35,806 nucleotides of DNA, taken from contig JAETOL010000025.1 of assembly GCA_021771755.1 (NCBI GenBank), forward strand, positions 1 through 35,806, written 5' to 3'. The DNA is from Lachnospiraceae bacterium (GTDB taxonomy: Bacteria > Bacillota > Clostridia > Lachnospirales > Lachnospiraceae). A program made the translations under genes and the position numbers. Shown here one piece after another: positions 1 through 8,222 of this stretch (positions are counted from its first letter, which is position 1; each line of letters opens with the position of its first letter). The notes under the pieces were generated by a model, which had not been told where the DNA came from, did no database searches, and saw only the letters and a list, made by a program, of their open reading frames with translations.

Positions 1-117
1 GCTTATTAAAGTGCCTCTATTCACAGAACTGCCATTCCATATCTCTCATAAAAACGGCAAATTGGTGCTTTAGACAGACATATCCATTTTTCAATTACAC
101 TTTGCGGAAACTCAAGT
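1..117. other. Left-edge non-coding stretch
   Basis: These bases lie downstream of the minus-strand PHP phosphatase gene. I see no gene start, no clear terminator hairpin and no convincing protein here. A short open frame on the minus strand has no start or ribosome site of its own. Confidence 0.4.
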
Positions 118-936
118 CTACAATCGGATAAACTCCGGTTTCCTTCCTTTAAATATGGTGTAATACCGGAAACCACAGTCTTTCAGTACGGCTGCAGCAT
201 TGTCAAATGCGAAGGCGATTTTATCCGGGGAATGGGCATCTGCGCCTACGGTAATGATCTCACCGCCCAGTTCCCGGTAGCGGCGGATCACAGAACAGCA
301 GGGATTGGGCTCGCCCAGTCCGTAATGATAGCCTCCGGTATTGATTTCGATACCGATATTTTTATGGATCAGAGTGCGCAGGATTTCGTCCAGGACATCC
401 TGATAACGTTCATAGCTGTAACAGCGGTTCTGATTGGGGCCATACCGTACAATATAGTCGATGTGTCCGTAGACATCTATATCGGAAAAGACACGGAGAT
501 TTTCCAGAATCGATTCAAAATATTCCCGGTAGCAGTCAGACTCCTGACGGTTCTGAAAAAATTCGCCGTAATAAGGGTCATAGCCGTGGACTACATGAGA
601 AGAACCAATGACAAAATCGAAAGGATACAGTTGTGTTTCCTGATCAAATCTTTGTTTCAGATGAGGCTGAAGCCCGTATTCAATCCCGAAATTCACAGTG
701 ATCCGGTCTCTGTATTTTTCTTTTAAACCGGTCAGACGGTCCTTATAAGCCGGCAGATCCAGGTGAAAGATCTGACCGTCCGGCGTAGGAGGGTAATCCG
801 GATCTAAATGTTCGGTAAAACAGATTCCGTCAAGTCCCCGTAAAATCCCTTCCCGGATCATGTCCTCCATATCTGTCCGGGAATCTGCTGAAAAAGAGGA
901 ATGCATGTGACAGTCCCATAAAATCTGGTTTTTCAT
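118..936 (-). CDS. PHP-domain histidinol-phosphatase-like phosphoesterase (HisJ type)
   Basis: A 272-residue protein of the PHP family, most like histidinol-phosphatase HisJ, which removes phosphate from L-histidinol phosphate in histidine synthesis. Metal-binding motifs are visible in order: H10 and H12 in DCHMHS, H43 in TEHLD, then GSSHVVHG, GHIDY and GADAHSP near the C terminus. Length fits the single-domain HisJ family. The start is set by GGAGG about 10 bases upstream. No his genes are nearby, and the gene is divergent from gap, so the true substrate could be another phosphate ester. The family call is firm; the exact substrate is inference. Confidence 0.8.
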   Translation of the reverse strand: MKNQILWDCHMHSSFSADSRTDMEDMIREGILRGLDGICFTEHLDPDYPPTPDGQIFHLDLPAYKDRLTGLKEKYRDRITVNFGIEYGLQPHLKQRFDQETQLYPFDFVIGSSHVVHGYDPYYGEFFQNRQESDCYREYFESILENLRVFSDIDVYGHIDYIVRYGPNQNRCYSYERYQDVLDEILRTLIHKNIGIEINTGGYHYGLGEPNPCCSVIRRYRELGGEIITVGADAHSPDKIAFAFDNAAAVLKDCGFRYYTIFKGRKPEFIRL

Positions 937-968
937 AATAAATCCTCCATTACATCCATTATGATCCG

Positions 969-999
969 ATTATAGCACAGAGATTTACCATTTTTGTAA
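969..999 (-). promoter_or_regulatory. Promoter of the PHP phosphatase gene
   Basis: On the minus strand TATAAT preceded by TGC (an extended -10) lies at 974-969. A TTGTAA-like element reads at 994-999, but in the minus orientation it is TTACAA with a 19-base spacer, so recognition probably depends on the extended -10. Confidence 0.45.
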
Positions 1000-1018
1000 T
1001 GTTTTTTCCAAAATAGTC

Positions 1019-1047
1019 TTGAATTTTTGTATGAGATTCGATACAAT
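1019..1047 (+). promoter_or_regulatory. gap promoter
   Basis: TTGAAT (1019-1024), 17-base spacer, TACAAT (1042-1047): a strong housekeeping-sigma promoter. It leaves a leader of roughly 70 bases before gap, as expected for a highly expressed glycolytic operon. No CggR-type regulator gene is present in the window. Confidence 0.8.
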
Positions 1048-1123
1048 ATGTTCAGGTTGACGTTTCCTTAACAATTGAGAGGCGCCATAATCAACCATTT
1101 AAAATTCATAGGAGGAATTTATC

Positions 1124-2143
1124 ATGGCAGTAAAAGTTGCAATTAATGGATTTGGCCGTATCGGTCGTCTGGCTTTCCGTCAGATGTTTGGAGCAGAAGG
1201 ATTTGAAATCGTTGCTATCAACGACCTTACATCCCCGAAAATGTTGGCTCACTTATTAAAATATGACTCAACTCAGGGCAGATACGCTCTCTGTGACAAA
1301 GTAGTAGCTGGTGAGGATTCTATCACAGTTGACGGAAAAGAAATCAAAATTTATGCAAAAGCAAACGCTGCAGAGCTTCCATGGGGAGAGATCGGCGTAG
1401 ACGTAGTTCTTGAGTGTACAGGTTTCTACACATCCAAGGACAAAGCTCAGGCTCATATCGATGCTGGTGCTAAACACGTTATCATTTCCGCTCCGGCAGG
1501 AAACGACCTTAAAACAATCGTTTACAATGTAAACCACGAAGGTCTTACAAGCGAAGACAAGATCATCTCCGCTGCATCCTGTACAACAAACTGCCTTGCT
1601 CCGATGGCAAAAGCTCTTAACGATCTTGCAGCTATCAAGACAGGTATCATGTGCACAATCCACGCTTACACAGGCGATCAGATGACACTTGACGGACCGC
1701 AGAGAAAAGGCGATCTGAGAAGATCCCGTGCAGCAGCAGTTAATATCGTTCCGAACAGCACAGGTGCTGCAAAAGCAATCGGTCTTGTTATTCCGGAACT
1801 GAACGGCAAACTTATCGGTGCTGCTCAGCGTGTTCCGACCCCAACAGGTTCTACTACAATCCTTACAGCAGTTGTTGAAGGAACTGTAACAAAAGAGCAG
1901 ATCAACGAAGCTATGAAAGCAGCTTCCAACGAGTCCTTTGGTTACAATGAGGATGAGATCGTATCCAGCGATATCGTAGGAATGACCTATGGTTCTCTGT
2001 TCGATGCTACTCAGACTATGGTTCTTCCGCTTGACAACGGAACAACACAGGTTCAGGTTGTATCCTGGTATGACAACGAGAACTCCTACACAAGCCAGAT
2101 GGTTCGTACAATCAAACACTTTGGCAAACTTCTTGGAGCTTGA
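1124..2143 (+). CDS. gap: Glyceraldehyde-3-phosphate dehydrogenase, NAD-dependent
   Basis: This 339-residue enzyme oxidises and phosphorylates glyceraldehyde-3-phosphate to 1,3-bisphosphoglycerate in the cytoplasm. The N-terminal Rossmann motif is NGFGRIGR (8-15). N33-D34 in AINDLT fits NAD rather than NADP use. The catalytic cysteine is C153 in SCTTNC, and the assisting histidine is H180 in TIHAYTGDQ. Length is normal. The start ATG has AGGAGG eight bases upstream. It is the first gene of gap-pgk-tpiA and is separated from pgk by a terminator-like hairpin, which should leave gap transcripts in excess. Codon use looks strongly biased (repeated GTT, GCT, CTT), as expected for an abundant protein. 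Confidence 0.98.
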   Translation: MAVKVAINGFGRIGRLAFRQMFGAEGFEIVAINDLTSPKMLAHLLKYDSTQGRYALCDKVVAGEDSITVDGKEIKIYAKANAAELPWGEIGVDVVLECTGFYTSKDKAQAHIDAGAKHVIISAPAGNDLKTIVYNVNHEGLTSEDKIISAASCTTNCLAPMAKALNDLAAIKTGIMCTIHAYTGDQMTLDGPQRKGDLRRSRAAAVNIVPNSTGAAKAIGLVIPELNGKLIGAAQRVPTPTGSTTILTAVVEGTVTKEQINEAMKAASNESFGYNEDEIVSSDIVGMTYGSLFDATQTMVLPLDNGTTQVQVVSWYDNENSYTSQMVRTIKHFGKLLGA

Positions 2144-2180
2144 TTCGTTTAATACGAAAGAGTGAAATAGACTCAGCAAG

Positions 2181-2213
2181 GGGTCCGGTCTGATAAGGAC
2201 CGGGCCCTTTTTT
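2181..2213 (+). terminator. Intrinsic terminator or attenuator between gap and pgk
   Basis: A 10-bp GC-rich stem (2181-2190 with 2198-2207, one G-T wobble) has a 7-base loop and is followed by six T. No good -35 element lies between it and pgk. A TATAAT occurs at 2220-2225, but its -35 position falls inside the hairpin. Partial read-through is the simplest way to express pgk and tpiA. Confidence 0.85.
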
Positions 2214-2242
2214 AGTTATTATAATTCGGAGGTTATACAATC

Positions 2243-3451
2243 ATGGGATTAAATAAAAAATCAGTTGATGATATCAACGTAAAAGGCCAGAAAGTTCTGG
2301 TAAGATGCGACTTTAACGTTCCGCTCAAAGAAGGTAAGATCACAGATGAGAACCGTCTTGTTGCAGCTCTTCCTACAATTAAGAAACTCGTTGCTGATGG
2401 TGGAAAGGTTATCCTCTGCTCTCACCTTGGCAAACCGAAGGGAGAGCCGAAACCTGAGCTGTCTCTTGCTCCTGTAGCAGTTCGTCTTTCCGAGCTTCTG
2501 GGCCAGGAAGTAAAATTCGTTGCAAGCCCGGTTGTTGTTGATGACACAGTGAAAGCAGCAGTTGACGCTATGAACGACGGCGAGATCGTTCTTCTTGAGA
2601 ATACACGTTATCGTGCAGAAGAGACAAAGAACGGCGAAGCATTCAGCAAAGACCTTGCTTCCCTTGCTGACGTATTTGTAAATGATGCATTCGGAACCGC
2701 TCACAGAGCACACTGCTCTAACGTTGGTGTAACAGAGTTTATCGACACCTGCGCGGTTGGATATCTGATGCAGAAAGAAATCGACTTCCTTGGAAATGCA
2801 GTAGAAACTCCGGTAAGACCGTTTGTTGCAATTCTTGGAGGCGCAAAGGTTGCTGATAAACTGAATGTTATCTCCAACCTTCTTGAAAAATGCGATACAC
2901 TGATCATCGGCGGCGGAATGGCTTATACTTTCCTGAAAGCAAAAGGACTGGAAGTAGGTGCTTCTCTGGTTGATGATACAAAACTTGACTACTGTAAGGA
3001 AATGCTTGCAAAGGCAGAGTCTCTTGGCAAACAGCTTCTTCTTCCGGTAGATACAGCTATCGCAAAATCTTTCCCGAACCCGATCGACGCTGAGATCGAT
3101 GTTGATTATGTGGACTGCGATGCAATCCCGGCAGACGTACTTGGACTGGATATCGGACCGAAGACAGCAGAAATCTACGCGGAAGCTGCAAAAACAGCTA
3201 AGACTGTAGTATGGAACGGACCGATGGGCGTATTCGAGAACCCGGTTCTTGCAAAAGGAACGATCGCTGTAGCGAAAGCTCTTGCAGAAACAGATGCTAC
3301 TACCATTATCGGTGGCGGTGACTCTGCAGCAGCTGTAAACCAGCTTGGATTTGGCGATAAGATGAGCCATATTTCCACTGGCGGCGGCGCATCTCTGGAG
3401 TTCCTGGAAGGAAAAGAGCTTCCGGGCGTAGCAGCAGCTAACGATAAATAA
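2243..3451 (+). CDS. pgk: Phosphoglycerate kinase
   Basis: This 402-residue two-domain kinase transfers phosphate from 1,3-bisphosphoglycerate to ADP, the first ATP-forming step of lower glycolysis. Substrate-binding residues R21, D23 and N25 lie in the signature VRCDFNVPL. The hinge and nucleotide-binding region holds GGAKVADK, and the C-terminal GGGDS is at about 357-361. The length matches the bacterial family. GGAGG lies 10 bases before the ATG. It is followed by tpiA after 38 bases, with no terminator between them, so the two are cotranscribed. Confidence 0.98.
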   Translation: MGLNKKSVDDINVKGQKVLVRCDFNVPLKEGKITDENRLVAALPTIKKLVADGGKVILCSHLGKPKGEPKPELSLAPVAVRLSELLGQEVKFVASPVVVDDTVKAAVDAMNDGEIVLLENTRYRAEETKNGEAFSKDLASLADVFVNDAFGTAHRAHCSNVGVTEFIDTCAVGYLMQKEIDFLGNAVETPVRPFVAILGGAKVADKLNVISNLLEKCDTLIIGGGMAYTFLKAKGLEVGASLVDDTKLDYCKEMLAKAESLGKQLLLPVDTAIAKSFPNPIDAEIDVDYVDCDAIPADVLGLDIGPKTAEIYAEAAKTAKTVVWNGPMGVFENPVLAKGTIAVAKALAETDATTIIGGGDSAAAVNQLGFGDKMSHISTGGGASLEFLEGKELPGVAAANDK

Positions 3452-3489
3452 TCGAAAGCAATTATTAAATAAGATAGGAGATTATCACC

Positions 3490-4239
3490 ATGGCAAGAAA
3501 GAAAATCATCGCTGGAAACTGGAAAATGAACATGACTCCAAGCGAGGCAGTTAAATTAGTAGAAACTCTGAAACCACTTGTAAAAAACGAAGAAGTTGAC
3601 GTAGTATTCTGCGTACCGGCTATCGACATCATTCCGGTTGTTGAAGCTTGCAAGGATACCAACATTCAGGTTGGTGCAGAGAACATGTACTTTGAGGAGA
3701 AAGGCGCTTACACAGGCGAGATCTCCCCGGCTATGCTTACAGATGCAGGCGTAAAATATGTAGTTCTCGGACATTCTGAGAGAAGAGATTACTTTGGTGA
3801 GACAAATGAGGATGTAAACAAAAAAATGCTCAAAGCTTTCGAGCATGGTATTACTCCGATCATGTGCTGCGGCGAGACTCTTACTCAGAGAGAGCAGGGA
3901 GTGACTATGGACTTCATCCGTCAGCAGGTTAAGGTTGGATTCCAGGGCGTAACAGCAGATCAGGCTAAAACAGCAGTGATCGCTTACGAGCCGATCTGGG
4001 CTATCGGAACAGGCAAAACAGCTACTACTGAGCAGGCTCAGGAAGTTTGTGCAGATATCCGTGCATGCATCGCTGAAATCTATGATGAGGCAACTGCAGA
4101 AGCAATCCGTATCCAGTACGGCGGATCTGTAAACGCTGCAACTGCTCCGGAACTGTTCGCACAGAACGACATCGATGGCGGTCTGGTAGGCGGCGCTTCC
4201 CTGAAAGAAGATTTCGGAAAGATCGTAAACTACAAATAA
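3490..4239 (+). CDS. tpiA: Triosephosphate isomerase
   Basis: This 249-residue TIM-barrel enzyme interconverts dihydroxyacetone phosphate and glyceraldehyde-3-phosphate. Active-site residues are all present: N10 and K12 (AGNWKMN), H95 (GHSERR), E167 ([12 protein letters not shown]), and the phosphate-binding YGGSV and GGLVGGAS loops. AGGAG precedes the ATG. It is the last gene of the gap-pgk-tpiA unit and ends just before a strong terminator. The phosphoglycerate mutase of the same pathway lies about 4 kb downstream, and enolase is not in the window. Confidence 0.98.
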   Translation: MARKKIIAGNWKMNMTPSEAVKLVETLKPLVKNEEVDVVFCVPAIDIIPVVEACKDTNIQVGAENMYFEEKGAYTGEISPAMLTDAGVKYVVLGHSERRDYFGETNEDVNKKMLKAFEHGITPIMCCGETLTQREQGVTMDFIRQQVKVGFQGVTADQAKTAVIAYEPIWAIGTGKTATTEQAQEVCADIRACIAEIYDEATAEAIRIQYGGSVNAATAPELFAQNDIDGGLVGGASLKEDFGKIVNYK

Positions 4240-4246
4240 GACATAC

Positions 4247-4285
4247 AAAAAAGCAGTATATCATTTTTGATATGCTGCTTTTTTT
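4247..4285. terminator. Bidirectional terminator between tpiA and the decarboxylase gene
   Basis: A stem of about 12 bp (AGCAGTATATCA with TGATATGCTGCT, one wobble) has a 4-base loop. An A-run on the left and a T-run on the right let it serve both converging genes. Confidence 0.9.
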
Positions 4286-4291
4286 CTGGAC

Positions 4292-5721
4292 TTAATGTCT
4301 GGACAGGCCGGAAATGGCCTTTGCGTTCATTACGCGTTCCAGGGTATCACAGATATCCTTTTCGGTTGTTTCCGGATGAATGGTGCACATTCTGAGAACC
4401 TTTCTGCCAAGCAGTTCCGTGGTAAAAATCTGTGCAAATCCACTGTCTGTGATCTCCTTTGAGATATTCTGATTTATTTCATCCAATTCTTTTTGAGAGA
4501 AGCTTCCATCCCCGATGTAACGGAAATTAATGATTCCCAGCTGTGCATGAGATACAATTTCCCATTGAGGATTCCGGGAAACTGTTTTTTCTACAAGCTC
4601 TGCAAGAGCACAGCCATGATCAATGGCGCTTGCAATACCTTCGGTTCCCATAGTCTGAAGCGTAAGCCATAATTTCAGTCCTCTTGCCGGACGGGTCAGC
4701 TCCGGTCCAAGATCCCAGAATTCTACACTGCCATCACAGTTTTCTGCATCCTTAAGATATTCCGGATGGGCGGCAAAACTGTCTACAAGAAAAGACTGAT
4801 CCCGTACCAGTACAATACTGCAGCCGTAAGTCTGCATCAGCCATTTGTGAGCATCCCAGCTGAGACTGTCAGAGAGTTCGATCCCGGACAGATTTTTTTT
4901 ATGCTTATCGGATAACAAGGCAGAAGCACCGATTGCCCCGTCTACATGAAGCCACATGTCATATTTTTTGCAAAGTGCAGAAATATCTGCAATGGGATCA
5001 ATACTCCCTGTGTTTGTCGTACCTGCGGATGCAATGACGGCAAAAGGCTTTTTATGATTGGAAACATCTTTTTTACAGCTGCCTGAAGCTTATCCATATC
5101 CATGCAGAAACGGCTGTCTGCAGGGATGATATGAATCTGCTCCTGGCTGAAGCCGATGATATGCAGTCCTTTTGCCACAGAAGAATGTGTCTGATCAGAA
5201 ACATAAATAATGGCACGGCTGCGTTCGTCGTAGGTCAGGCGTGCATCTCTGGCTGCGGTAAGTGCTGTCAGATTGGCAATGGAACCTCCGGAGACAAAGA
5301 GACCTCCTCCGGAAGCAGGATATCCGGCAAGATCACACATCCAGCGGATCAGCTTTTTTTCAATCAGATCCGGCGCCGGGGCATTAACCTGACAGCTTGC
5401 ATGCGGATTGTAGGCATTTGTCATGACATCGCCCATCCAGGAAAGGAGAGAGGCAGTGGAAGGCACACAGGAAAAGCTGCGTGGATGCTGGATCAAAAGT
5501 GTATTGGAATAAACATCACGGAGCATTTCTGAATATACAGTCTGAACCGGACGTCCATGAGAAGGAATATCCTGATTTTCCAGGTGAGTCAGTGTTTCAC
5601 TGGGAACAGAATGGCAGACAGGCTGAGTCTCCATGTGATTATAAAAATCAACAACCTGAGAGGTAAAGTCCTGTACCAGCATACCGATCTGTCTGTTTTG
5701 TTTTTGAGTTTCTATGTTCAT
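4292..5721 (-). pseudogene. PLP-dependent aromatic-amino-acid-decarboxylase-like gene, frameshifted
   Basis: Together the two frames encode a 476-residue group II PLP decarboxylase. From memory it most resembles gut-bacterial aromatic or tryptophan decarboxylases, which convert amino acids to amines. The first frame starts at the ATG at 5721-5719, behind GGAGG, and runs through SGGSIANLTAL and SDQTHSSVAKG to V216-K217-K218. The second frame continues with SAGTTNTGSIDP, HVDGAIGAS, the PLP-lysine motif SWDAHKW, and ends at 4292. The join lies at a run of six A (5074-5069 on the minus strand). One more A, or a -1 slip at A-AAA-AAG, restores the full enzyme. I annotate it as a pseudogene, but programmed frameshifting or a sequencing indel cannot be excluded. 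The divergent LysR gene beside it is also broken. Substrate specificity is inference. Confidence 0.75.
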
Positions 5722-5804
5722 GGCAATTGCCTCCTTGACTTGTATTTCCTGTAATGCTACTATAAAAAATATGATTTGCAAAATTCATAGATTTTATAAA
5801 AGTG

Positions 5805-5819
5805 TTCAAAAATTTTGAA
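5805..5819. promoter_or_regulatory. Likely LysR operator in the divergent decarboxylase-lysR spacer
   Basis: TTCAAAAATTTTGAA is a perfect 15-base palindrome that fits the LysR T-N11-A box. It lies 10 bases before the lysR start codon and within the 108-base divergent spacer, so autorepression and control of the decarboxylase are plausible. Confidence 0.5.
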
Positions 5820-5829
5820 TGGAGATCAA

Positions 5830-6726
5830 ATGGAGATAAGAAATTTAATTACTTTTGTAAGAATTGCAGAGGTACAGAGCTTTTCTAAGACGGCAGAACA
5901 GCTGGGATATTCTCAGTCTGCTGTCACAATGCAGATCAAACAGCTGGAAGGGTAGCTTGGAACCCAGCTGTTTGAACGGATCGGGAAACAGGTGAAGCTG
6001 ACACAGGCCGGAGAAAGACTTCTGCCTTACGCCCTGGAGATTCTGGATTCTATGAGAAAAGCAGAAAGCATCGTACAGGAACCGGAAGAGATATCCGGAA
6101 AACTGCACATTGGAACCTGTGAATCTTATGTGACCAGTATCCTGCCTTCTGTTATCATGGAGTTCAGTCAGCAGTGCCCCCATGTGGAGATCAGCACCTG
6201 TACGGCTCTCGTTCCGGAACTTTTGCAGATGCTCAGACAAAATGATATTGATATTTTGTTTTTTCTGGATAAAAAATTTTATTTTTCTGAGTGGATCAAG
6301 GTATTGGAACAGCCGGAAAAAATACATTTTGTTGCCTCAAAGGATTCTCCTCTGGCGGGAAAAAAACAGATTTCTGTCAGTCGGCTGCTTCAGGAACCTC
6401 TGTTTCTTACGGAAAAAGGAATCAGTTACCGTTATGCGCTGGAACAGTCCCTGGCAGCAAAAGGCTATGAGCTCCATCCGGTGTGGGAAGTTGGAAACAC
6501 AGATGTGATCACCCGGTTTTTGCTGAAGAACAAAGGAATTTCCTTTCTTCCGGAGTATGTCGTGGAGGAGCACATTAAAAATGGTGATCTGGTGATCCTT
6601 GATACGGAATGTGAAGAGATCACAATGTGGAGCCAGCTGGTATATCACCGGAACAAATACGTTACACCGCAGATGAAACTGTTTATGGAACAGATGATGA
6701 GAAAAATGCTTTATCGCTTTACTTGA
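5830..6726 (+). pseudogene. LysR-family regulator interrupted by an in-frame TAG
   Basis: The frame encodes a normal 298-residue LysR-type regulator except that codon 42 is TAG (5953-5955). Residues 1-41 form the start of the winged HTH (ITFVRIAEVQSFSKTAEQLGY, then SQSAVTMQIKQLEG). The stop falls just before LGTQLFERIGK, where family members usually carry E, Q or K, so a single base change from GAG, CAG or AAG explains it. The co-inducer-binding domain from about residue 90 is intact. A GTG at 5992 restarts the frame but has no ribosome site and would lack the HTH. The divergent position implies control of the adjacent decarboxylase. Suppression of the TAG is possible but unsupported. Confidence 0.85.
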
Positions 6727-6751
6727 CAAATATCTTTTTCTCATCTACTAT
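6723..6751 (+). promoter_or_regulatory. hom promoter
   Basis: A perfect TTGACA (6723-6728) overlaps the lysR stop codon. A 17-base spacer leads to TACTAT (6746-6751), about 40 bases before the hom start. Confidence 0.7.
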
Positions 6752-6791
6752 AAGAACAACATTTACATTCCATCAGAAAGGAGAACCTGTA

Positions 6792-8087
6792 ATGGAGAAG
6801 AAGATTATTCATGCTGCCCTTCTGGGGCTTGGTACGGTAGGCACTGGTGTCTATAAAGTACTAAAAGGACAGAAAGAGGAAATGGAGGCCAAGATCGGCA
6901 GTGAGATCAGGATCAAAAAGATCATGGTCCGTAATCTGGAAAAAGCAGCTGCCAGAGTTGACGATCCCTCTGTACTTACCAACAACTGGGAGGAGATCCT
7001 GAACGATCCGGAGATTGATATCGTGATCGAGCTGATGGGAGGAATCGAGCCGGCAAGAACCTGCATCCTGGCCGCTCTGGAAACCGGAAAACATGTGGTG
7101 TCTGCAAACAAAGACCTGATCGCTGTTCATGGCAAGGAGCTTCTGGATATGGCAGAAGCACACCAGGTGGATTTCCTATTTGAGGCGGCTGTTGCCGGAG
7201 GAATCCCCATCATCCGTCCGCTGAAGCAGTGCCTGGCCGGCAATCACATGAGAGAGGTCATGGGTATTGTAAATGGCACCACGAATTTTATCCTGACCAA
7301 AATGACACAGGAAGGAATGGAATTTAAGGAAGCCCTTGCTCTTGCCACAGAGCTTGGATATGCAGAGGCAGATCCTACGGCAGATATAGAAGGTCTGGAT
7401 GCCGGACGCAAGGTTGCGATTCTTGCTTCTGTTGCATTTAATTCCAGGGTTGTTTTTGACGACGTTTATATCGAGGGAATCACCAAAATATCCGCCAAGG
7501 ATATCCGCTACGCCAAGGAAATGGGATGCGACATCAAGCTTCTTGGTGTGGCAAAAAATACAGAAGAGGGAATTGAGGCCTACGTATGCCCTATGCTGAT
7601 CCCAAGTTCTCATCCGCTGGCATCTGTTAATGACTCCTACAATGCAGTTTTTGTAAACGGAGACGCCGTAGAAAATGCCATGTTTTTTGGAAGAGGAGCA
7701 GGAGAACTTCCCACAGCCAGTGCAGTGGTGGGAGATGTTTTTGATATTGCGCGTAATATCAAGGCAGACTGCTGTGCAAGGATCGGATGTACCTGCTATA
7801 AAAATATTCCGGTGAAAAAAATGGCAGACACCTATAATCGCTATTTCCTGCGCCTTCATGTAGAAGACCGCTGTGGTGTACTGGCGGAGATGACTGCAGT
7901 TTTTGCCAAATATCATGTCAGCGTTGCCCAGATCATCCAGAAACAGACTCGCCCAAACGACAGGGCAGAGGTGGTTGTGATCACGGGAAAAGTTCGGGAA
8001 GGAGATTTCCGCACCGCTATGGAGGAATTGTCCGGAAGAAGCTCTGTACATAAGATCTCCAGTATGCTTCGGGTATACGGAGAATAA
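6792..8087 (+). CDS. hom: Homoserine dehydrogenase with ACT domain
   Basis: This 431-residue enzyme reduces aspartate semialdehyde to homoserine, the branch point to threonine and methionine. The NAD(P)-binding motif GLGTVGTG is at 12-19. Catalytic-domain signatures AAVAGGIPII and NGTTNFIL follow, with GLDAGRK further on. A C-terminal ACT domain (about 350-431, LHVEDRCGVLAEM) suggests feedback inhibition by threonine, as known for the family. The start is ATG 6792 because AAAGGAG lies eight bases upstream; the frame is open further upstream but without a ribosome site. It has its own promoter and terminator, and no thrB or thrC is beside it. Confidence 0.95.
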   Translation: MEKKIIHAALLGLGTVGTGVYKVLKGQKEEMEAKIGSEIRIKKIMVRNLEKAAARVDDPSVLTNNWEEILNDPEIDIVIELMGGIEPARTCILAALETGKHVVSANKDLIAVHGKELLDMAEAHQVDFLFEAAVAGGIPIIRPLKQCLAGNHMREVMGIVNGTTNFILTKMTQEGMEFKEALALATELGYAEADPTADIEGLDAGRKVAILASVAFNSRVVFDDVYIEGITKISAKDIRYAKEMGCDIKLLGVAKNTEEGIEAYVCPMLIPSSHPLASVNDSYNAVFVNGDAVENAMFFGRGAGELPTASAVVGDVFDIARNIKADCCARIGCTCYKNIPVKKMADTYNRYFLRLHVEDRCGVLAEMTAVFAKYHVSVAQIIQKQTRPNDRAEVVVITGKVREGDFRTAMEELSGRSSVHKISSMLRVYGE

Positions 8088-8098
8088 GAAAGGGAAAG

Positions 8099-8143
8099 AT
8101 CAGGAATTTTTCGGGGAAAATCCTTGAAAAATTCCTGATTTTT
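8099..8143 (+). terminator. Terminator after hom
   Basis: A perfect 14-bp stem (8099-8112 with 8126-8139, ATCAGGAATTTTTC) has a 13-base loop and runs into five T. Confidence 0.9.
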
Positions 8144-8151
8144 GGTACTAT
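8124..8151 (+). promoter_or_regulatory. gpmI promoter (partly inside the hom terminator)
   Basis: TTGAAA (8124-8129), 16 bases, TACTAT (8146-8151). The -35 lies in the loop and right arm of the hom terminator. The match is moderate. Confidence 0.45.
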
Positions 8152-8181
8152 ATAGTATGTGAACAGATGTTAGAAAATACT

Positions 8182-8196
8182 CCGCGGTTTTCGCGG
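8182..8196 (+). other. Small hairpin in the gpmI leader
   Basis: CCGCG and CGCGG are separated by five bases, about 26 bases before the gpmI start. There is no T-run, so it is not a terminator. It may protect the 5' end of the mRNA. Confidence 0.4.
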
Positions 8197-8222
8197 GGAA
8201 ATCATACAAAAAGGAGAACATT

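Noticed and set aside
1-117. Minus-strand frame of about 36 codons overlapping the end of the PHP gene
   Set aside because: It has no start or ribosome site, and the PHP protein already ends at a normal family C terminus.
1268-2179. Long open frame antisense to gap, with similar ones antisense to pgk (2261-3370), tpiA and gpmI (8244-9605)
   Set aside because: They have no ribosome sites or recognisable motifs, are rich in Cys, Ser and Phe, and arise from the strong codon bias of the highly expressed glycolytic genes on the other strand.
2220-2225. TATAAT before pgk as a separate pgk promoter
   Set aside because: The -35 position falls in the right arm of the terminator (GGACCG), and the box lies only about 18 bases before the start codon, overlapping the ribosome-binding region.
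5992-6726. Shortened LysR protein restarting at GTG 5992 as a functional gene
   Set aside because: There is no ribosome site and the product would lack most of the DNA-binding domain.
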